A stretch of DNA of 64,000 nt from Orientallactaga sibirica (GCA_036365145.1 JAEOAD010000024.1:17237501-17301500); one strand, 5' to 3'. Shown: positions 23,885 to 35,819, counted from the stretch's first letter. Numbers and translations: made by a program. The notes: generated by a model not told the origin, from the sequence alone.

Positions 23885-25020
23885 GGCTACTCAGCTGGGG
23901 ACCAAGCATTCAGAACACATGAGTTTATGGGGCGACATCTGAATCAAATCACCACACCAAGTAAAGCAAATATTGCAAAACAAGACAAATGGAGCAAAGG
24001 TAGAAAGGAAGAGTTGAATTTGACAAGGAAAAGGAAACAAGAACAAGACTGTACATGAAAACAGTGGGTCCCATTTTCAGAAGTCTCTAATTTAGCCATA
24101 TCATGTTTAAAGACGTCAAGCCGAATTCAATGTTTGTGCCTCTAGCAATATTTCACAGCTTAATGAAAATCCTCTTCTCCGTCGGGGAATGTTATCTAAG
24201 AATAATTTCAAAAAAGTCAATGGTATTATTTATAGCTTGAGGACATTTTGATGCAAATGTTTTGCTGTGAATATTTGATTATGAGGTGATATCCATGGCA
24301 TCTAGATAAACATATTCACAACCAAAGCAAGAAACACACGCACACACACACATATATATGTATCAAGCAAGCATTGTCATTGATTAACTAGTTAAAATGC
24401 AATTAAGCTTCTATGCTTTCTAATTAATTATATTGACCAATATCTCATTAGTAGTTCCAAGAGCACCTAAGGGGTGCTTGCTCAGGGAGTGGAGGTGGGA
24501 AGTGGGCAGAATTAAATTGGTAAACATCAAAACCTTTTCCAGAGAGAAGAGGCAATCCAATCAGCATCTCCAATCAAACAGCTACAGTGACCTTAGGGGA
24601 TAGCGCTTTGCTAGCAGGGTTCTGTTAGGACAGAGAATAAGATTTTATGCCCAACAAATCCTCTTGCTGATAACCCCACATGCACAAATCTCATACTTTG
24701 AAAATAAATCCCTTTCACGCATCATGCAGCCTGGATTTCACTAACGCAGTGTCATGATGATGTGGGGATGCATCATCCAAGAAGGAGTCGGCAGAAGTCT
24801 AGACGTGGAAATTACATGTCTTTCACAAGCCTAGAACTCCTGGCATTAAGAATAAGAAATGCAAGGATGGAAAAATCCTAGCTTCTCACCAACCTTTCAG
24901 AATTTAGTCACAGTCTCAGCTTTCCTGCTGAGGATACCTTAGTTGGTTCTAGATGGCAGTTTAAATTAGTTGGATAAAAGCTAATGTTTTCTTTGGTGAC
25001 CATTATAAACAAGTACAAAC
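23885..25020. other. unique block with candidate conserved sequence
   Basis: No repeat recognised except CA/TA dinucleotides at 24338-24361. 24085-24310 and 24360-24460 look non-repetitive and information-rich (gcaatatttcacagcttaat; cattgattaactagttaaaa). Confidence 0.35.
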
Positions 25021-25175
25021 AAGGAGTGGAAAGATGGCTCAGTGGTGAAAGATGCTTACTTGCAAAGGCTACTGGCCTCAGTTCAATTCCCAGGCCACTC
25101 AAATAGGTGGGATACAAAAGTGACACAAGCATGTGGTGCTTGTTTACGGTGGTAAGAGGTTCTTGTGTGTCTATA

Positions 25176-25226
<51 letters not shown>

Positions 25227-25252
25227 ATGCACACATACACTCGCAAAAAAGA
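25021..25252 (+). mobile_element. DIP-type SINE, subtype A, with (TC)n(AC)n tail
   Basis: Diverged head (aggagtggaaagatggctca), body, then (TC)n at about 25173-25202 and (AC)n to about 25226. Frames here are SINE artefacts. Confidence 0.85.
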
Positions 25253-25274
25253 AAAGACTTAAAATAAGCAACTA

Positions 25275-25500
25275 GGGCTGGAGAGATGGCTTAGCGGTTA
25301 AGCCATATGCCTACGAAGCCTAAGGACCCAGGTTCAATTCTCCATGTCCCACGTAAGCAAGATGCACATGGTGGCGCATACATCTAGAGTTTGTCTGCAG
25401 TGGCTAGAAGCCCTGGTGTGTCCATTCTCACTTTCTCTCTGACTCTCTCCCTCTCTCTATGTCTCTAATAGAGAAATAAATAAAATAAATCTTAAAAAAA
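25275..25500 (+). mobile_element. DIP-type SINE, subtype A
   Basis: Complete copy, gggctggagagatggcttag to aaataaataaaataaat, starting some 20 bases after the previous DIP ends. Confidence 0.92.
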
Positions 25501-25689
25501 TAAACACATATAATTTATTATATATTATTGACTTGGTTCCATTTAAAACTGAACACAATTATACATGTGTTTTTGAGATATTTCTAAGGGGAAAAGAAAC
25601 CTTTGTAGACAGAATTTAAAGAGTCATATTTAACTAGCTGGACATTAAGTACTTATCTTGCAACCTTTGATTGGAATGAGAGACCCTAG

Positions 25690-26020
25690 CTGACTAATAA
25701 GGCATGCTTCTGGTCGGGACTGTGAGGGTATTTCCACCGATGATTGAATCATGAATGCTCCATCCTAATCAGTAAATCTATCTACTAATAGATTCATAAT
25801 TGAATGGCATTAATAGGAGATGAGAGAAAAATTTTGATCCCAAACCCTGTTGGAGAACGTAGGTCAGTCACTGGTGGCATATGCTTGATGGTTGTATTTT
25901 ATCCCAGGCCCTGTTGCTCTTCCTACTTCCCAGATACCATTTGGTGAGCATTTTTGCTCTGCGAAGCACCTCTGCTGCCATTGTATTCTGCCTTGTTCCA
26001 TTTTTAAACTGTGAGACAAG
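25690..26020 (+). repeat. LTR-like fragment (tentative ERV LTR)
   Basis: gggactgtgagggtatttcc at the left and ccattgtattctgccttgtt with aaactgtgagacaaggg at the right resemble dispersed mammalian LTRs. Family not assigned. Confidence 0.4.
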
Positions 26021-26026
26021 GGAGTG

Positions 26027-26219
26027 CAGATGTAGCCTAGTTGATAAAGTGCTTGCCTCGGATTCATGAAGCTCTAGGCTCCACCACCAAGCACCACATA
26101 AACACTGCCTGGTGTTGTGCACCAGTAACTCCAGTCCTCAAGAGGCAGAACAGGAGAATCCAAAGTTCAAGGGTATCTTTGGGCACATAGAAAGTTTACA
26201 TGAGGCCCTATCTAAAAAA
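26027..26219 (+). mobile_element. B4 (ID-B1) SINE, diverged
   Basis: ID part (gatgtagcctagttgataaa, gtgcttgcctcggattcatg), then B1-like part (gtaactccagtcctcaagag) and a short A-rich end. Confidence 0.75.
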
Positions 26220-26356
26220 CGAGTATACAATGAAAACCCATGAGCTCAAGTTATTACAAAAATGTTTCTTTTCAAATTGTTTCTCTAGAATGTTTGTCAC
26301 AACAATGAATTGTTTATTGTTGCAGTGCCTGCTCTACCTCTTTAAGAAAAGATTTT

Positions 26357-26609
26357 TTTTTGAGAGAGAGAAACAGAGACAGAGAGAGAGAGAGAGGAAG
26401 ACAGAGATGGGTGCGCCAGCAGCCTGTCAGCTGCTGCGAATGAAATCCAGATGCGTGTGCCCCCTTGTGGTCAAGTGTGGCATTGCACCCTTGCGTTACT
26501 TTGCATCTGGCTAAATGTGGGACCTGGAGATTGGAACCGCTGGAGATTGGAACCAGTGTTCTTAGGCTTAGCAGGCAGGTGCCTTAACTGCTAAGTCATC
26601 TCTCCAGCC
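26357..26609 (-). mobile_element. DIP-type SINE, subtype C with internal duplication
   Basis: Reverse copy with a perfect 13-base TSD, aagaaaagatttt, at 26344-26356 and 26610-26622. The motif tggagattggaacc occurs twice in tandem near 26525-26556. Confidence 0.95.
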
Positions 26610-26629
26610 AAGAAAAGATTTTAATATTG

Positions 26630-28240
26630 GGTACTCAAACTAGGGCAGTTCCTACATGTTCTAGTACATGCTGTCTTATGTGTTTTAAAAAGGACAAGAA
26701 AAACCACTAATAAGAACAGTACTTGTCCAAATTCATAAAGCATATTTGGGACAGATATCTCACCATTAACGTTGTGTATGACCCATGAATCAAAAAAAAT
26801 AAATAAATAAATAAAACAATACAACTTCTCTCCAGACCAATGCATGCATCTCGATCAGCCTAAGCTTTGGTGGCCAGCATCCTATAAACTTCTACCAACT
26901 TCCATGGGTTCTTTTCCATTGTGTGGGAGCCTTAAGCTGACCCTGCTTAGTTCTGGCTCTCCAGGCTCCCAGTCTGTCCCATTGAGATGCTCCCTTCAGG
27001 CCTGGACCCTCCCATAATTTCATAGTAGGCAGCCACAGTCCATTTACAAGGTTAAGCCAAGGTGCAAAGAATGAACTTCTCCTACTTCACATTGATACTC
27101 CATGGTTACCAATCAGTTTTCAGAAAGTATTATTGTTGTATTATATCACACTGGCATTACTTTAAAAAATAATCAATGTGGTCGTACCACAGATGTATTT
27201 ATTAACTATCAAGATTCATCTGCCCCTAATTTATCCTTACTAACAAATTTGACTAATAGAAATATTTTTTCAGTAATGAATACTACCTGGCAACATCAAA
27301 GTACATATTAATTAGAATAAATCACAATGTTGATTTAGGTATCTGCTCTAAACAAGTCCTTATTTTGCCGAATATTTTTACCAGCATCTCAATTGTTTTG
27401 CCAGCCTAACTTCAAACATAATAGATTGCTTTGTTGTAAAAAAAAAAAAAAGAAAAAAGAAAGACCTCACAATGCATTCATTGCCAACTAATATCCCCTT
27501 TGTGGTTTTAAAAATTACAAACAGTAAGAAAATAATGATGCCTCTTCTGTAATAGGCTTCAGGTGCAACATTTGTTTTGAGCGTGAACTTCTCTGTATTG
27601 AACACAGTAATCAGTTATTTAAAAGGTTTGGAATTATCTTTGTGGCTTCTTTTATTTTTATGCCCTTTTAAAGACTAGTTCATTTAGAAGAATGCAGATA
27701 TACCCAGAGGAAGCATTCTGAAGCCAAACACCTGTGTCTCCAGGACACGGTGACTCAGATTGGCTAATGGTAGGACTGGATTCTCAGGTCATGGCCAAAC
27801 TGTCTTCCATGCCCTCCTGAGAGTAGTGTTTAGTTAAAATACTGATGTGTAATTATAAGTTGAAAAAGCAGATTGAGGAATGTTTGACACAGCCCACCTG
27901 CTTTCTGGGGTGCACATAGATGCACAGGATCTTTGAATATCTTGACATTTTCTTCTGGTACCCTTGGGTTTCCTTCCACTGAGGCTGTATGTCACTAGCT
28001 TTCAGTGTTTCAGGCTCGAGCCACATGTTCCAGACGCCAATGGAGACTGATTTTCCACTTTCTCCCCACCTCTTCTTCAGCATCAATCTTATTCTTGGTC
28101 TAGATGATGCTATGTTATGACTAATGGACAATCTGTTTTATATGACACTTTAGAAATACCCCCACAAAAAAGAGGTACTACAAAAACTAATTCCTGGATT
28201 TTCTGTAAATGATTCAGGGATAAAATTAAATTTATAAAAA
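26630..28240. other. 1.6 kb unique block, no gene recognised
   Basis: No repeat named. A short (AAAT)n run lies at 26797-26815 and an A13 tract at 27438-27450. Chance frames reach 92 codons (27853-28131, minus) without a recognisable domain. Confidence 0.4.
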
Positions 28241-28243
28241 CTT

Positions 28244-28485
28244 GGGGCTGAAGAGATGGCTTAGTGGTTAAGGTGCTTGCCTGCAAAGCCTAAGATCCCA
28301 TGTTCAACTCTGCAGATCCCATGTAAGCCAAATGCACAAGGATGAGACTGCAAGGTTGTGCATACCCACTAGGTAGTGCAAGCATCTGGAGTTTGGTTTT
28401 AGTGGTTGAGGCCCTAGCATGCCAATATTCTCTCTCTCTCTCTCTCTCCTGTCTCTAAAAAAAATTTTTTTTAAAAAAACATAAA
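28244..28485 (+). mobile_element. DIP-type SINE, subtype B
   Basis: Head ggggctgaagagatggctta, subtype B block (catacccactaggtagtgca), CT run and A-rich tail. Confidence 0.9.
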
Positions 28486-28489
28486 AGGC

Positions 28490-28850
28490 AAATTCTCAAA
28501 GAAACATTAGGTTGAATATACTAGCTCTTATTAAAGGCTCTTTTTTAGTACACTAATTAGTGTTGAGAGCTCTATATCTATGTACAATGTGGGCGAGTTC
28601 ATATTGCTAAAGAAACATAAAAATTATGTTTGCTGAACTTGCTCAATTAGAGATTTAAAAAGTTCACATAGAACTGATGTGAATTCACTTGAAGTTACTG
28701 GTTTCAACTATTTACTTATCCAGTCGACCCTCCAGTTCATTAAAACTCCAAGAAGATTCTCAAGAAACATATTTGTTGTCTCTGTGGATTTCAATATATA
28801 TTACAGTGCTCCACTGGACAAAATGTACTATGTCTGCTTTAAAAGTAATG
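28490..28850. other. unique sequence, no feature recognised
   Basis: Nothing recognised. Confidence 0.35.
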
Positions 28851-28854
28851 AAGT

Positions 28855-29049
28855 GGGCTGGAGAGATGGCCTAGCAGTTAAGGACCCATGTTCACTACAG
28901 CTCATGTAAACCAGACACACAAGGTGATGCATGTGCAAGATCGCATATGCGCACAAGGTGGTACACACATCTGGAGTTTGATTACAGTGGCTGGAGGCCC
29001 TGGTGAGCCAGTTCTCTCCACCTCTACTCCTTCGCTCAACAAAAGGCTT

Positions 29050-29080
<31 letters not shown>
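28855..29080 (+). mobile_element. DIP-type SINE, subtype B, with internal deletion
   Basis: The stretch between head and B-box (normally gcacttgcctgcaaagccta) is missing after gcagttaaggacccatgtt. It ends in A28 at 29053-29080, an unusually pure and long tail for a DIP. Confidence 0.9.
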
Positions 29081-29082
<2 letters not shown>

Positions 29083-29084
29083 AG

Positions 29085-30555
29085 TAATATAGGACATATA
29101 ATCATGAATAAAATATAGTCCCTGGTTTTGAGAACCATATAATCAAGAAATAAAATAGGTACTAGACCCCCCAAAATTCACTGTTAGATTGTATAGTCCA
29201 CTAGAAAATTTAAATTTACAGCAATTTTATATGTGATCAGAATTTAAATTCTTAGCACAGAACACAGCACATTATTCACTTGTACCTTCCTATTCTCGTC
29301 TTTATCCACTTTTTTCTTTAAGGCCACAAGACCTAACAGTTCTTGAGAATTCCCTTAGAAATTTGTGCTAAACTATAATGTAAAGTGCGTGACAAAAATT
29401 TAATAAGCGCTCTTTGAGTAAATAAATCAATGATGCTTAGAGAAGTGATTGATCACTCCCAGATGGTTGAGCTGGGAAGGGTGAATTGAATATATAGTAT
29501 TTAAACAATGAAAGATGGGCAGGGTTTTGTTGGAAATAAGGCTAGAGGTTATGCAAGTTATAAAAGCCTGGAATTTCTGATACCACAGTAGCATGAAGGC
29601 CAATCAGAGGAGATAAAATGGCACAAGAGGGATAGTTTATTCTGTAATACTATAAAGTATTATAGTTTCTACTGGTAAAAAAATGAGATTATTAAGTGCA
29701 AAAATAATATGCACAGGTAGATATTTTGAAAAATTAGATTTCTTGGCATTCTACAAATATGTTTACAAAATACTATTTTGTGTAGAGAAATGTATTTTAT
29801 AATTAAAAACATTGGTCATGAAATTACTTGTCTGTGAATTTTTCTCTGGATATTTCATGCACTCATCCTGCAACCTGCACAGTGGATTTTGCAATTGTTT
29901 CAAGGGCAGGGCCTTTATATTTTCCACAGTATCTGCCCAATATGGTTGTAAAAATAAGTGCTTTCTTACTAGGACAAACATCAGCTTTCAGGGAGGTCAT
30001 AAACATCTATTATTGATAAAATCATAGTGATAGGAATCAATGAAGTAGAATAGAGATATTGCTAATTTTTCTTTTTTTTTTTCATTTATGTCTTTTCATG
30101 GCCTCACACTGATCTATACCTCCAGTCCAAACTTCTCATTTCATAGTTTACTCTTCATAACTTCTTTCCAAAACATGGCATAGAACTGAAAGTGAAAGAT
30201 TATTCTGAAGTTTTGCTGGATTGATAACTAAACTGGAGAAAGCTGGGATTTCTATTCTTCCAGTGTCTCTGGATATTGTCAAAATAGTTTCAACCAGAAA
30301 TTGATACTCAAAAGTTCTGGAAAAACATGCCACCACATTCATGACATCAGAGCAGATGTGATTTCCTGCCTAAGATTAAACCTGAAAATATTTGATCATA
30401 AATGGGGCAGGGGTTCATGGGACACCACATTTCCCAGAGTAGCTAGATAAGTTCTGGAAGAAGGGGAGCCATCTTTCAAGTGGTGTGGCCATTATGGGTT
30501 GTTTATTCTCCAGAAAATAACCTCCTACCCCTGGTCTTCAAGAAATCCTAATTTA
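29085..30555. other. 1.5 kb unique block, no gene recognised
   Basis: AT-rich, no SINE or LINE recognised, T-rich at 30070-30083. Confidence 0.4.
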
Positions 30556-30559
30556 ACTC

Positions 30560-30735
30560 ATTGTGTCAAGACAATAACAGCAAAAAGGCATGAAAATAAG
30601 AAGAGATTAAATGGGAAGAAGAAAGGATGGAGAGGGAGGAGAGGGGATGAGAGACTGTAGTTGGGGGAGTGTAATCAAAATGCTACATGCATAAAAGTGT
30701 CAAAAGGATTGAAAAAAAACAGATCTGGAAAATCA
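30560..30735 (+). repeat. possible L1 3'-UTR terminal fragment
   Basis: Purine-rich stretch (ggatggagagggaggagagg) followed by gtgtaatcaaaatgctacat and tgcataaaagtgtcaaaag recalls the last part of rodent L1 3' UTRs. Confidence 0.45.
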
Positions 30736-30937
30736 GCAAGTGCAAAAAAAAAAATGGCATTTGTTATTCTGCCACTACCTTTTCTGAAATTCAACAACAA
30801 CAAAAAAAAATACCTTCTGTTTTCCTCTTGACCTGTAATGTGTGTATGTTCTGTCTAGCCATGAACATCTTCCTCCTCAACTCATTCCTGTTTTACTATT
30901 CTGATTGGTGTTACTTCCTCCCATAATAAATGATCTA

Positions 30938-31150
30938 GGGCTGGAGAGATGGCTCAGCAGTTAAGACACTTGGCTGTAAATCCAAATGACCCAGGCTCAT
31001 TTCCACAGTACCCACATAAAGTCAAATGCACAAATCAGTGCATGCACCCGGAGTTTGTTTGCAATAGTTAGAGACCCTGGAACCCCCATCCTCATTCTGT
31101 CTCTCTCTCCCCTTGCAAATAAATTTAATTTTTTTAAAAAAATAATAATA
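30938..31150 (+). mobile_element. DIP-type SINE, subtype A
   Basis: gggctggagagatggctcag head, diverged body and AAATAAATTTAATTT tail. Confidence 0.9.
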
Positions 31151-31239
31151 AACATTCTAAACCTATTAAAGAGGCATATAGGAATACAGAGCCATTATGC
31201 TTCCTTCTATAAGACCTTGTATCATGAAAGATGGGCCTT

Positions 31240-31383
31240 AAAAGCCAGGCATGGTGGTGTGTGCCTTTAATTCCAGCACTTGGGAGGCAGAGGTAGGAGG
31301 AGCACCATGAGTTTGAGGCCACCCTGAGACTACATAGTGAGTTCCAGGTCAGCCTGGGCTAGAGTGAGACCCTACCTCAAAAA

Positions 31384-31417
<34 letters not shown>
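31240..31417 (+). mobile_element. B1 SINE with long poly(A)
   Basis: Full B1 with an A tail of about 32 bases. TSD gatgggcctt at 31230-31239 and 31419-31428. Long tail and intact TSD suggest a recent insertion. Confidence 0.95.
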
Positions 31418-31421
<4 letters not shown>

Positions 31422-31429
31422 GGGCCTTT

Positions 31430-31884
31430 AGTGAATTCCTGTGTGCCCTATGAGGACATATAAGAACAAGTGGCTTTTCAATGCCTCTTTGGTACTTCTA
31501 GCTGTATAGATTTTGTTGCTGTTGCTTTGCCTTTTTGAGCTTTAGCAGTAAGTGAAAAACTTGGAGATTACATAAATGTACACATAAATTTGTCATAGGA
31601 GGGCATTAAATGGTGATCATGAGAGTTGCCAGAATCAAGATACAGACACCTGAAAAATGGACTCAGGAGGCCACTCAGAGGGAGATTCCATGCATGCTTG
31701 CCTGATGACAAGAATCGTCACAAATGACCACTAATTACCACATCAACCCTGCATAGAAGATGCCATAAGAGGCTGCTTCACAGCATCTGCTGGTTCTGCC
31801 TCATGCTGAAGCCGTCCTTGACGCTTGTTCCTAAAGATGCTTTTAATTATCCAACCTTCTTCATTTGAGCTTTGTAAAATTAAT
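31430..31884. other. unique sequence, no feature recognised
   Basis: Nothing recognised. Confidence 0.35.
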
Positions 31885-31962
31885 TTATTTAGATTAGCAT
31901 ACAAAGTGGTGGGCTTTATCATGACATCATCATTCATATGTCCCCTTATACGTTTTCCTCGT
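31885..31962 (-). repeat. possible L1 3'-UTR fragment, minus strand
   Basis: ggtgggctttatcatgacat followed by catcattcatatgtcccc is like the antisense of rodent L1 3' UTRs. Short and uncertain. Confidence 0.35.
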
Positions 31963-32234
31963 TTTATTTATTTATGTATTTTTAATATTTTATTTATTCA
32001 TTTATTTACTTATTTATTTGAGAGAGAGAAAGAGGCAGAGAGAGAGAGACGGAGAGAGAGAGGGAGAGGAAGAGGGAGAGAGAGAGAAGGAGCATGCCAG
32101 GGCCTCCAGCCACCACAAACGAACTCCAGATGCACGCACCCCCTTGTGCATCTTACATGGGTCCTGGAGAATTGAACAGGGATCCTTTGGCTTTGCAGGC
32201 AAACACCTTAACTGCCAAGCCATCTCTCCAGCTC
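31963..32234 (-). mobile_element. DIP-type SINE, subtype A, long purine tail
   Basis: Reverse copy. (TTTA) units, then a 75-base GA/GGA tract (about 32018-32092), body and head aagccatctctccagctc. Confidence 0.9.
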
Positions 32235-32476
32235 TCATTTTAGTTTTTAAAACTCTTTTTCTTTGGTCTCCCTGGAAGTGCAAATGATCTATGATAACAT
32301 GGACATGGACATCCTGTATTGAAAAGTCCCTTGCATATTCTTTGGAAAGCCTCTCTGTGGTTAGTTTAGGCTGACATCACCATCACTGGTATACTCCAGA
32401 GTTACAGTGTGCCCCTTACCCAGTGTAAAAGAGCCAAGGTTGGGTAGTCAAGTGACTAAGAGTTGAGCTCTTAAAA

Positions 32477-32652
32477 CCAGGCGTGGTGGGCGCATACCTT
32501 TAATCCCAGCACTCTGGAAGTTGAGGTAGCAGATTGCCATGAGTTCAAGGCCACCCTGAGACTACATAGTGAATTTCAGGTCAGCCTGGGATACAGTGAG
32601 ACCCTACCTCAAAAGAGACAGAGAGAGAGAGAGAGAGAGAGAAAGAAAAAAC
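32477..32652 (+). mobile_element. B1 SINE with (GA)n tail
   Basis: Full B1 whose tail is (GA)n then A-rich. aagagtt follows it at 32653-32659 and also lies just upstream at 32458-32464, a weak TSD. Confidence 0.88.
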
Positions 32653-32659
32653 AAGAGTT

Positions 32660-32995
32660 AAATTTTATTCCTTGCCCAAATTTTTGACCATGTTGATTGA
32701 TTTTTCTTACTGTTCAATTTTTGAGTTATTTGAATATTATAGATATTAAATCTCCATTAGATGTATAACTGGTGAAGATTTTCTCCTACCTGAAGTTTGC
32801 TTAGCCGTGTGATTGCTTTTCAGTTACATGTGATCCCATTTGTTGAGTGTCCTCTTCCATGGACTGTTGGAATCTTCTTTGGAAAGTCTTTTCCTGTGCT
32901 GACATCTTGAATTGTTTTCCCTACATTTTCCTCTAGTCATTTTATAGTTTCCAGTCTTCTTATTGAGGTCCTAGATCCATTTGGAATTGCTCAAG
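32660..32995 (-). mobile_element. inverted 5' segment of an L1 insertion
   Basis: Complement of the L1 ORF2 3' region: agatattaaatctccattag, ggtgaagattttctcctacc, gtgatcccatttgttgagtg and ttgaggtcctagatccattt. In L1 order it lies just upstream of the forward part that starts at about 32996, so the two are one insertion with an inverted 5' end. Confidence 0.85.
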
Positions 32996-34660
32996 GGAAG
33001 AAATACAAATGACCAATAAATACCTAAAATTGTTCAACATGGTTAGCCATCAGGAAAAATGTAAATTCAAACTACTTTGAGATTCTATCTTACTCCACTT
33101 AGAATGGCTATCATCAAACAAATCAAATGACAACAAATGCTGGCAGGGTGTGGGGAAAGAGGAACCCTTATTCACTGATGGTGGGAGTGTAAACTTGTAT
33201 AGCCACTATGAAAATCAGAATGGAGATTACTCAAAAGTCTAAAAACAGATATGATGTGACCCAGTTGTATCACTCCTGGGCATATAACCTAAAGATCATA
33301 TAATTTACTATAGAGACGCTTGCTCAGCCATGTTTGTACTATTCAATTCATAGTAGTAAATAGAATTGGCCCAAATGCCCATCAACTGATGAATGGATAA
33401 TTAAAATGTGGTACATACACACAATGGAGTTCCATTCAGCTATTAAAAATGAAATTATGAAATTCTCAAGAAAATGGATGGATCTGCAAAGTGGTATATT
33501 ACAGGATCAGAATAACAAAAATCACACGTTCTCTTTCATATGCAGATCCTAACTTGGACTAGTTAGATTCATGTATAAACTATAACAAGCATCAGTATTG
33601 TTGGTCAGGGATTAGAATAAGGCTTGGAGAGAGGAGAAGCAGAGAGGAATTAGGGAGGCAATGAGAGACAGAATACAGAGGGGAGAAAGGGCTAAGGGGT
33701 ACAGAGGAAAGGGAGGGAGGGAAAAGGGAGGGACATACAAAACTAAAGTCAGTGTGAATAAGTATCATAGGAGCCTACTTTCACTAATTGAAAGATATAA
33801 CTTTCTAAGACAGAGAGAGAATGAGAGAAGGCAAGATAGTTTGGACAGAATACTCTGTTGGGGTGGAGATAGCCTTAACCTTAAACCATAAATTGTTGCT
33901 GGTAAATCCCAGTACCTGAGATGGGTCTCCTCCCCACACAAAACACTGTTGATGAAACACCCCAAAACAATGCTGGTCATTGCTAAAGCACTTGGTTATC
34001 TTCCAGAACTAGATAACAAGGCCCAGTTGCTGAAGGCATCATAGACTGAGGTTGTAGAACATTAAGAAATCAAGCTGGAACTGAGAGGGAAGTCAGATCC
34101 CTCCTGGCTAGTTATCATGTGCTGGGAAGTGCCATGCAAGCTGCTAGAGGATAAGTCACGCACAGTGTGAAGAAACAGCGGATCCCGTAAGCTACGAATC
34201 CACCAGCCATACATGATGTACCCATAGGTGCAATAGTGGCACATAGGTTATGGGAGTGATCAACTACTCTCTCACTAGATGTGAGGCCTTTCAGTGGGAA
34301 GGAATCCACGTCTGGTGCGGAGAACCAAATCAAAAGTCTAGGGCTTGGAAAAGCATAGATCCTCGAGGGAAGATTCCACTGTTCTTTAGAGTAATAGAGA
34401 TATAAATACCAGAAAGCCCTCTAAATGAATAGGTTTATCTCCTTTGATCAATGTTGTCTGCACTCTAGGTTAGAGAACCTGCTTTTTACAGTTGATGGCA
34501 AATACGAGAGAGACCCCACTCATCAAAATAACAAGAACAGAAAGGCAAGTGCCTAGCAGTGAACAAGTCATCTCTATCACCTTCCAGGGCCCAGGAAACA
34601 GTGCAGAGGAAGTTGTGGATTAGGTTGAGTGCTGCTCTCACTGCTAAGTAGTGAACCTTC
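32996..34660 (+). mobile_element. L1 3' end (ORF2 tail and 3' UTR)
   Basis: From aagaaatacaaatgaccaat through tcaaactactttgagattct, ggtgggagtgtaaacttgta and gcccatcaactgatgaatgg (end of ORF2/start of UTR), then a purine-rich tract at 33640-33735 and a rodent-type UTR with gtgcaatagtggcacatagg at about 34229. The coding remnant is full of stops. The right edge is approximate. Confidence 0.75.
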
Positions 34661-34689
34661 TCTATAGAGATGGCTCATCAATGGCTGTG

Positions 34690-34780
34690 TTCTTTTTTAT
34701 TTGTATGTGTGTGTGGTGGGGTGCTGTATCAAGGTCTCTTGCTGCTTCAAATGAACAGCAGAAGTTTGTACCATTTATTT

Positions 34781-34835
<55 letters not shown>

Positions 34836-34930
34836 TTTTTTCAGCCAGCTTATATGGGTGATTTGGGAATTGAACCCTGGTACATTTTGCATGCAAGCGC
34901 CTTTAACTCCTGAACCATCTTCACAGCCTC
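34690..34930 (-). mobile_element. DIP-type SINE with internal (TTTA)n expansion
   Basis: Reverse copy: ctcttgctgcttcaaatgaa (body), then (TTTA)n from about 34773 to 34838 where the body normally reads ttgtgcatctgg, then gggaattgaaccctgg and the head. The tetranucleotide run sits inside the SINE, not at its tail. Confidence 0.75.
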
Positions 34931-35064
34931 ACCACCTTACTATTTCATAAATGTTGTTAGAGGCCTCTTGTACTTCCCTTTTCTCTGTCTCTGTGTCTCC
35001 TATTCAAGATTTTATTTTCATTTTGTCATGACATGATTCTATGAATTCTTTTTTTTCCATTTTC

Positions 35065-35206
35065 TTTTTATTTTTTTTTTTTTGGCGGGGCGGGGGTTGA
35101 GGTAGGGTCTCACTCTAGCCCAGGCTGACCTGGAATTCCCTATGTAGTCTCAGGATGGCCTGGAACTCACAGCAATCCTCCGACCTCTGCCTCCTGAGTG
35201 CTGTTA
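35065..35206 (-). mobile_element. B1 SINE, 5'-truncated
   Basis: T-rich tail with ggcggggcggggg, core cagcccaggctgacctgg-like, ending ctgcctcctgagtgctg. About 25 bases of the B1 5' end are missing. Confidence 0.88.
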
Positions 35207-35261
35207 ACCTCCTCCAATTTGTTCAGCAAGCAACAAAATTCAGCAGATTATTTTTTAAGTC

Positions 35262-35486
35262 TTTTAAAAATTATTTATTTATTTATTTGCAAGCAGCAAG
35301 AGATAGGGGAGAGAGAGAAAAAGAGAGAGAGAGAGAATGGTCATGCCAGGATCTCTAGCCATTGCAAAGAAGCTCCAGATGCATGTGACACTATGCATCT
35401 GACTTTACATGGGTACTGGGAAAACAAACCCAGGTCCTTAGGCTTTGTAAGCAAACGTCTTAATCACTGAGCCATCTCTCCAGCCC
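35262..35486 (-). mobile_element. DIP-type SINE, subtype A
   Basis: Reverse copy: TTTA tail, GA run, body, head gagccatctctccagcccc. Confidence 0.9.
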
Positions 35487-35574
35487 CAACATCTTGTTTT
35501 ATAATCAAACTGATTACATATGCTCTTTGCATGACCCTTTCTTTTTTTCTCATATTTCAGGAAAACCACTTTTT

Positions 35575-35819
35575 TTTTTTTTTTTTTTGGAGAGAGACAC
35601 AGAGAGATAGAGAGGAAGACAGATAGAGATGGGCACGCCAGCAGTCTCTCAGCTGCTGCGAATGAAATCCAGATGTGTGCACTCCCTTGTGGTCAAGTGC
35701 GGCATTGCGCCCTTGCGTCACTTTGCATCTGGCTAAAAGTGGGACCTGGAGATTGGAACCTGCGTTCTTAGGCTTAGGAGGAGGCAGGTGCCTTAACTGC
35801 TAAGCCATCTCTCCACCCT
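35575..35819 (-). mobile_element. DIP-type SINE, subtype C
   Basis: Reverse copy with a perfect 14-base TSD, gaaaaccacttttt, at 35561-35574 and 35820-35833. A small aggaggaggc expansion lies near the head. Confidence 0.95.

Noticed and set aside
31825..32287. Arg/Glu-rich frames over 31825-32287, both strands
   Set aside because: They read through the GA tract and body of the DIP at 31963-32234.
34773..34838. Regular tetranucleotide arrays (also 43877-43947, 48541-48583, 57463-57510) as possible CRISPR-like arrays
   Set aside because: They are simple microsatellites with no spacers, in a mammalian genome.
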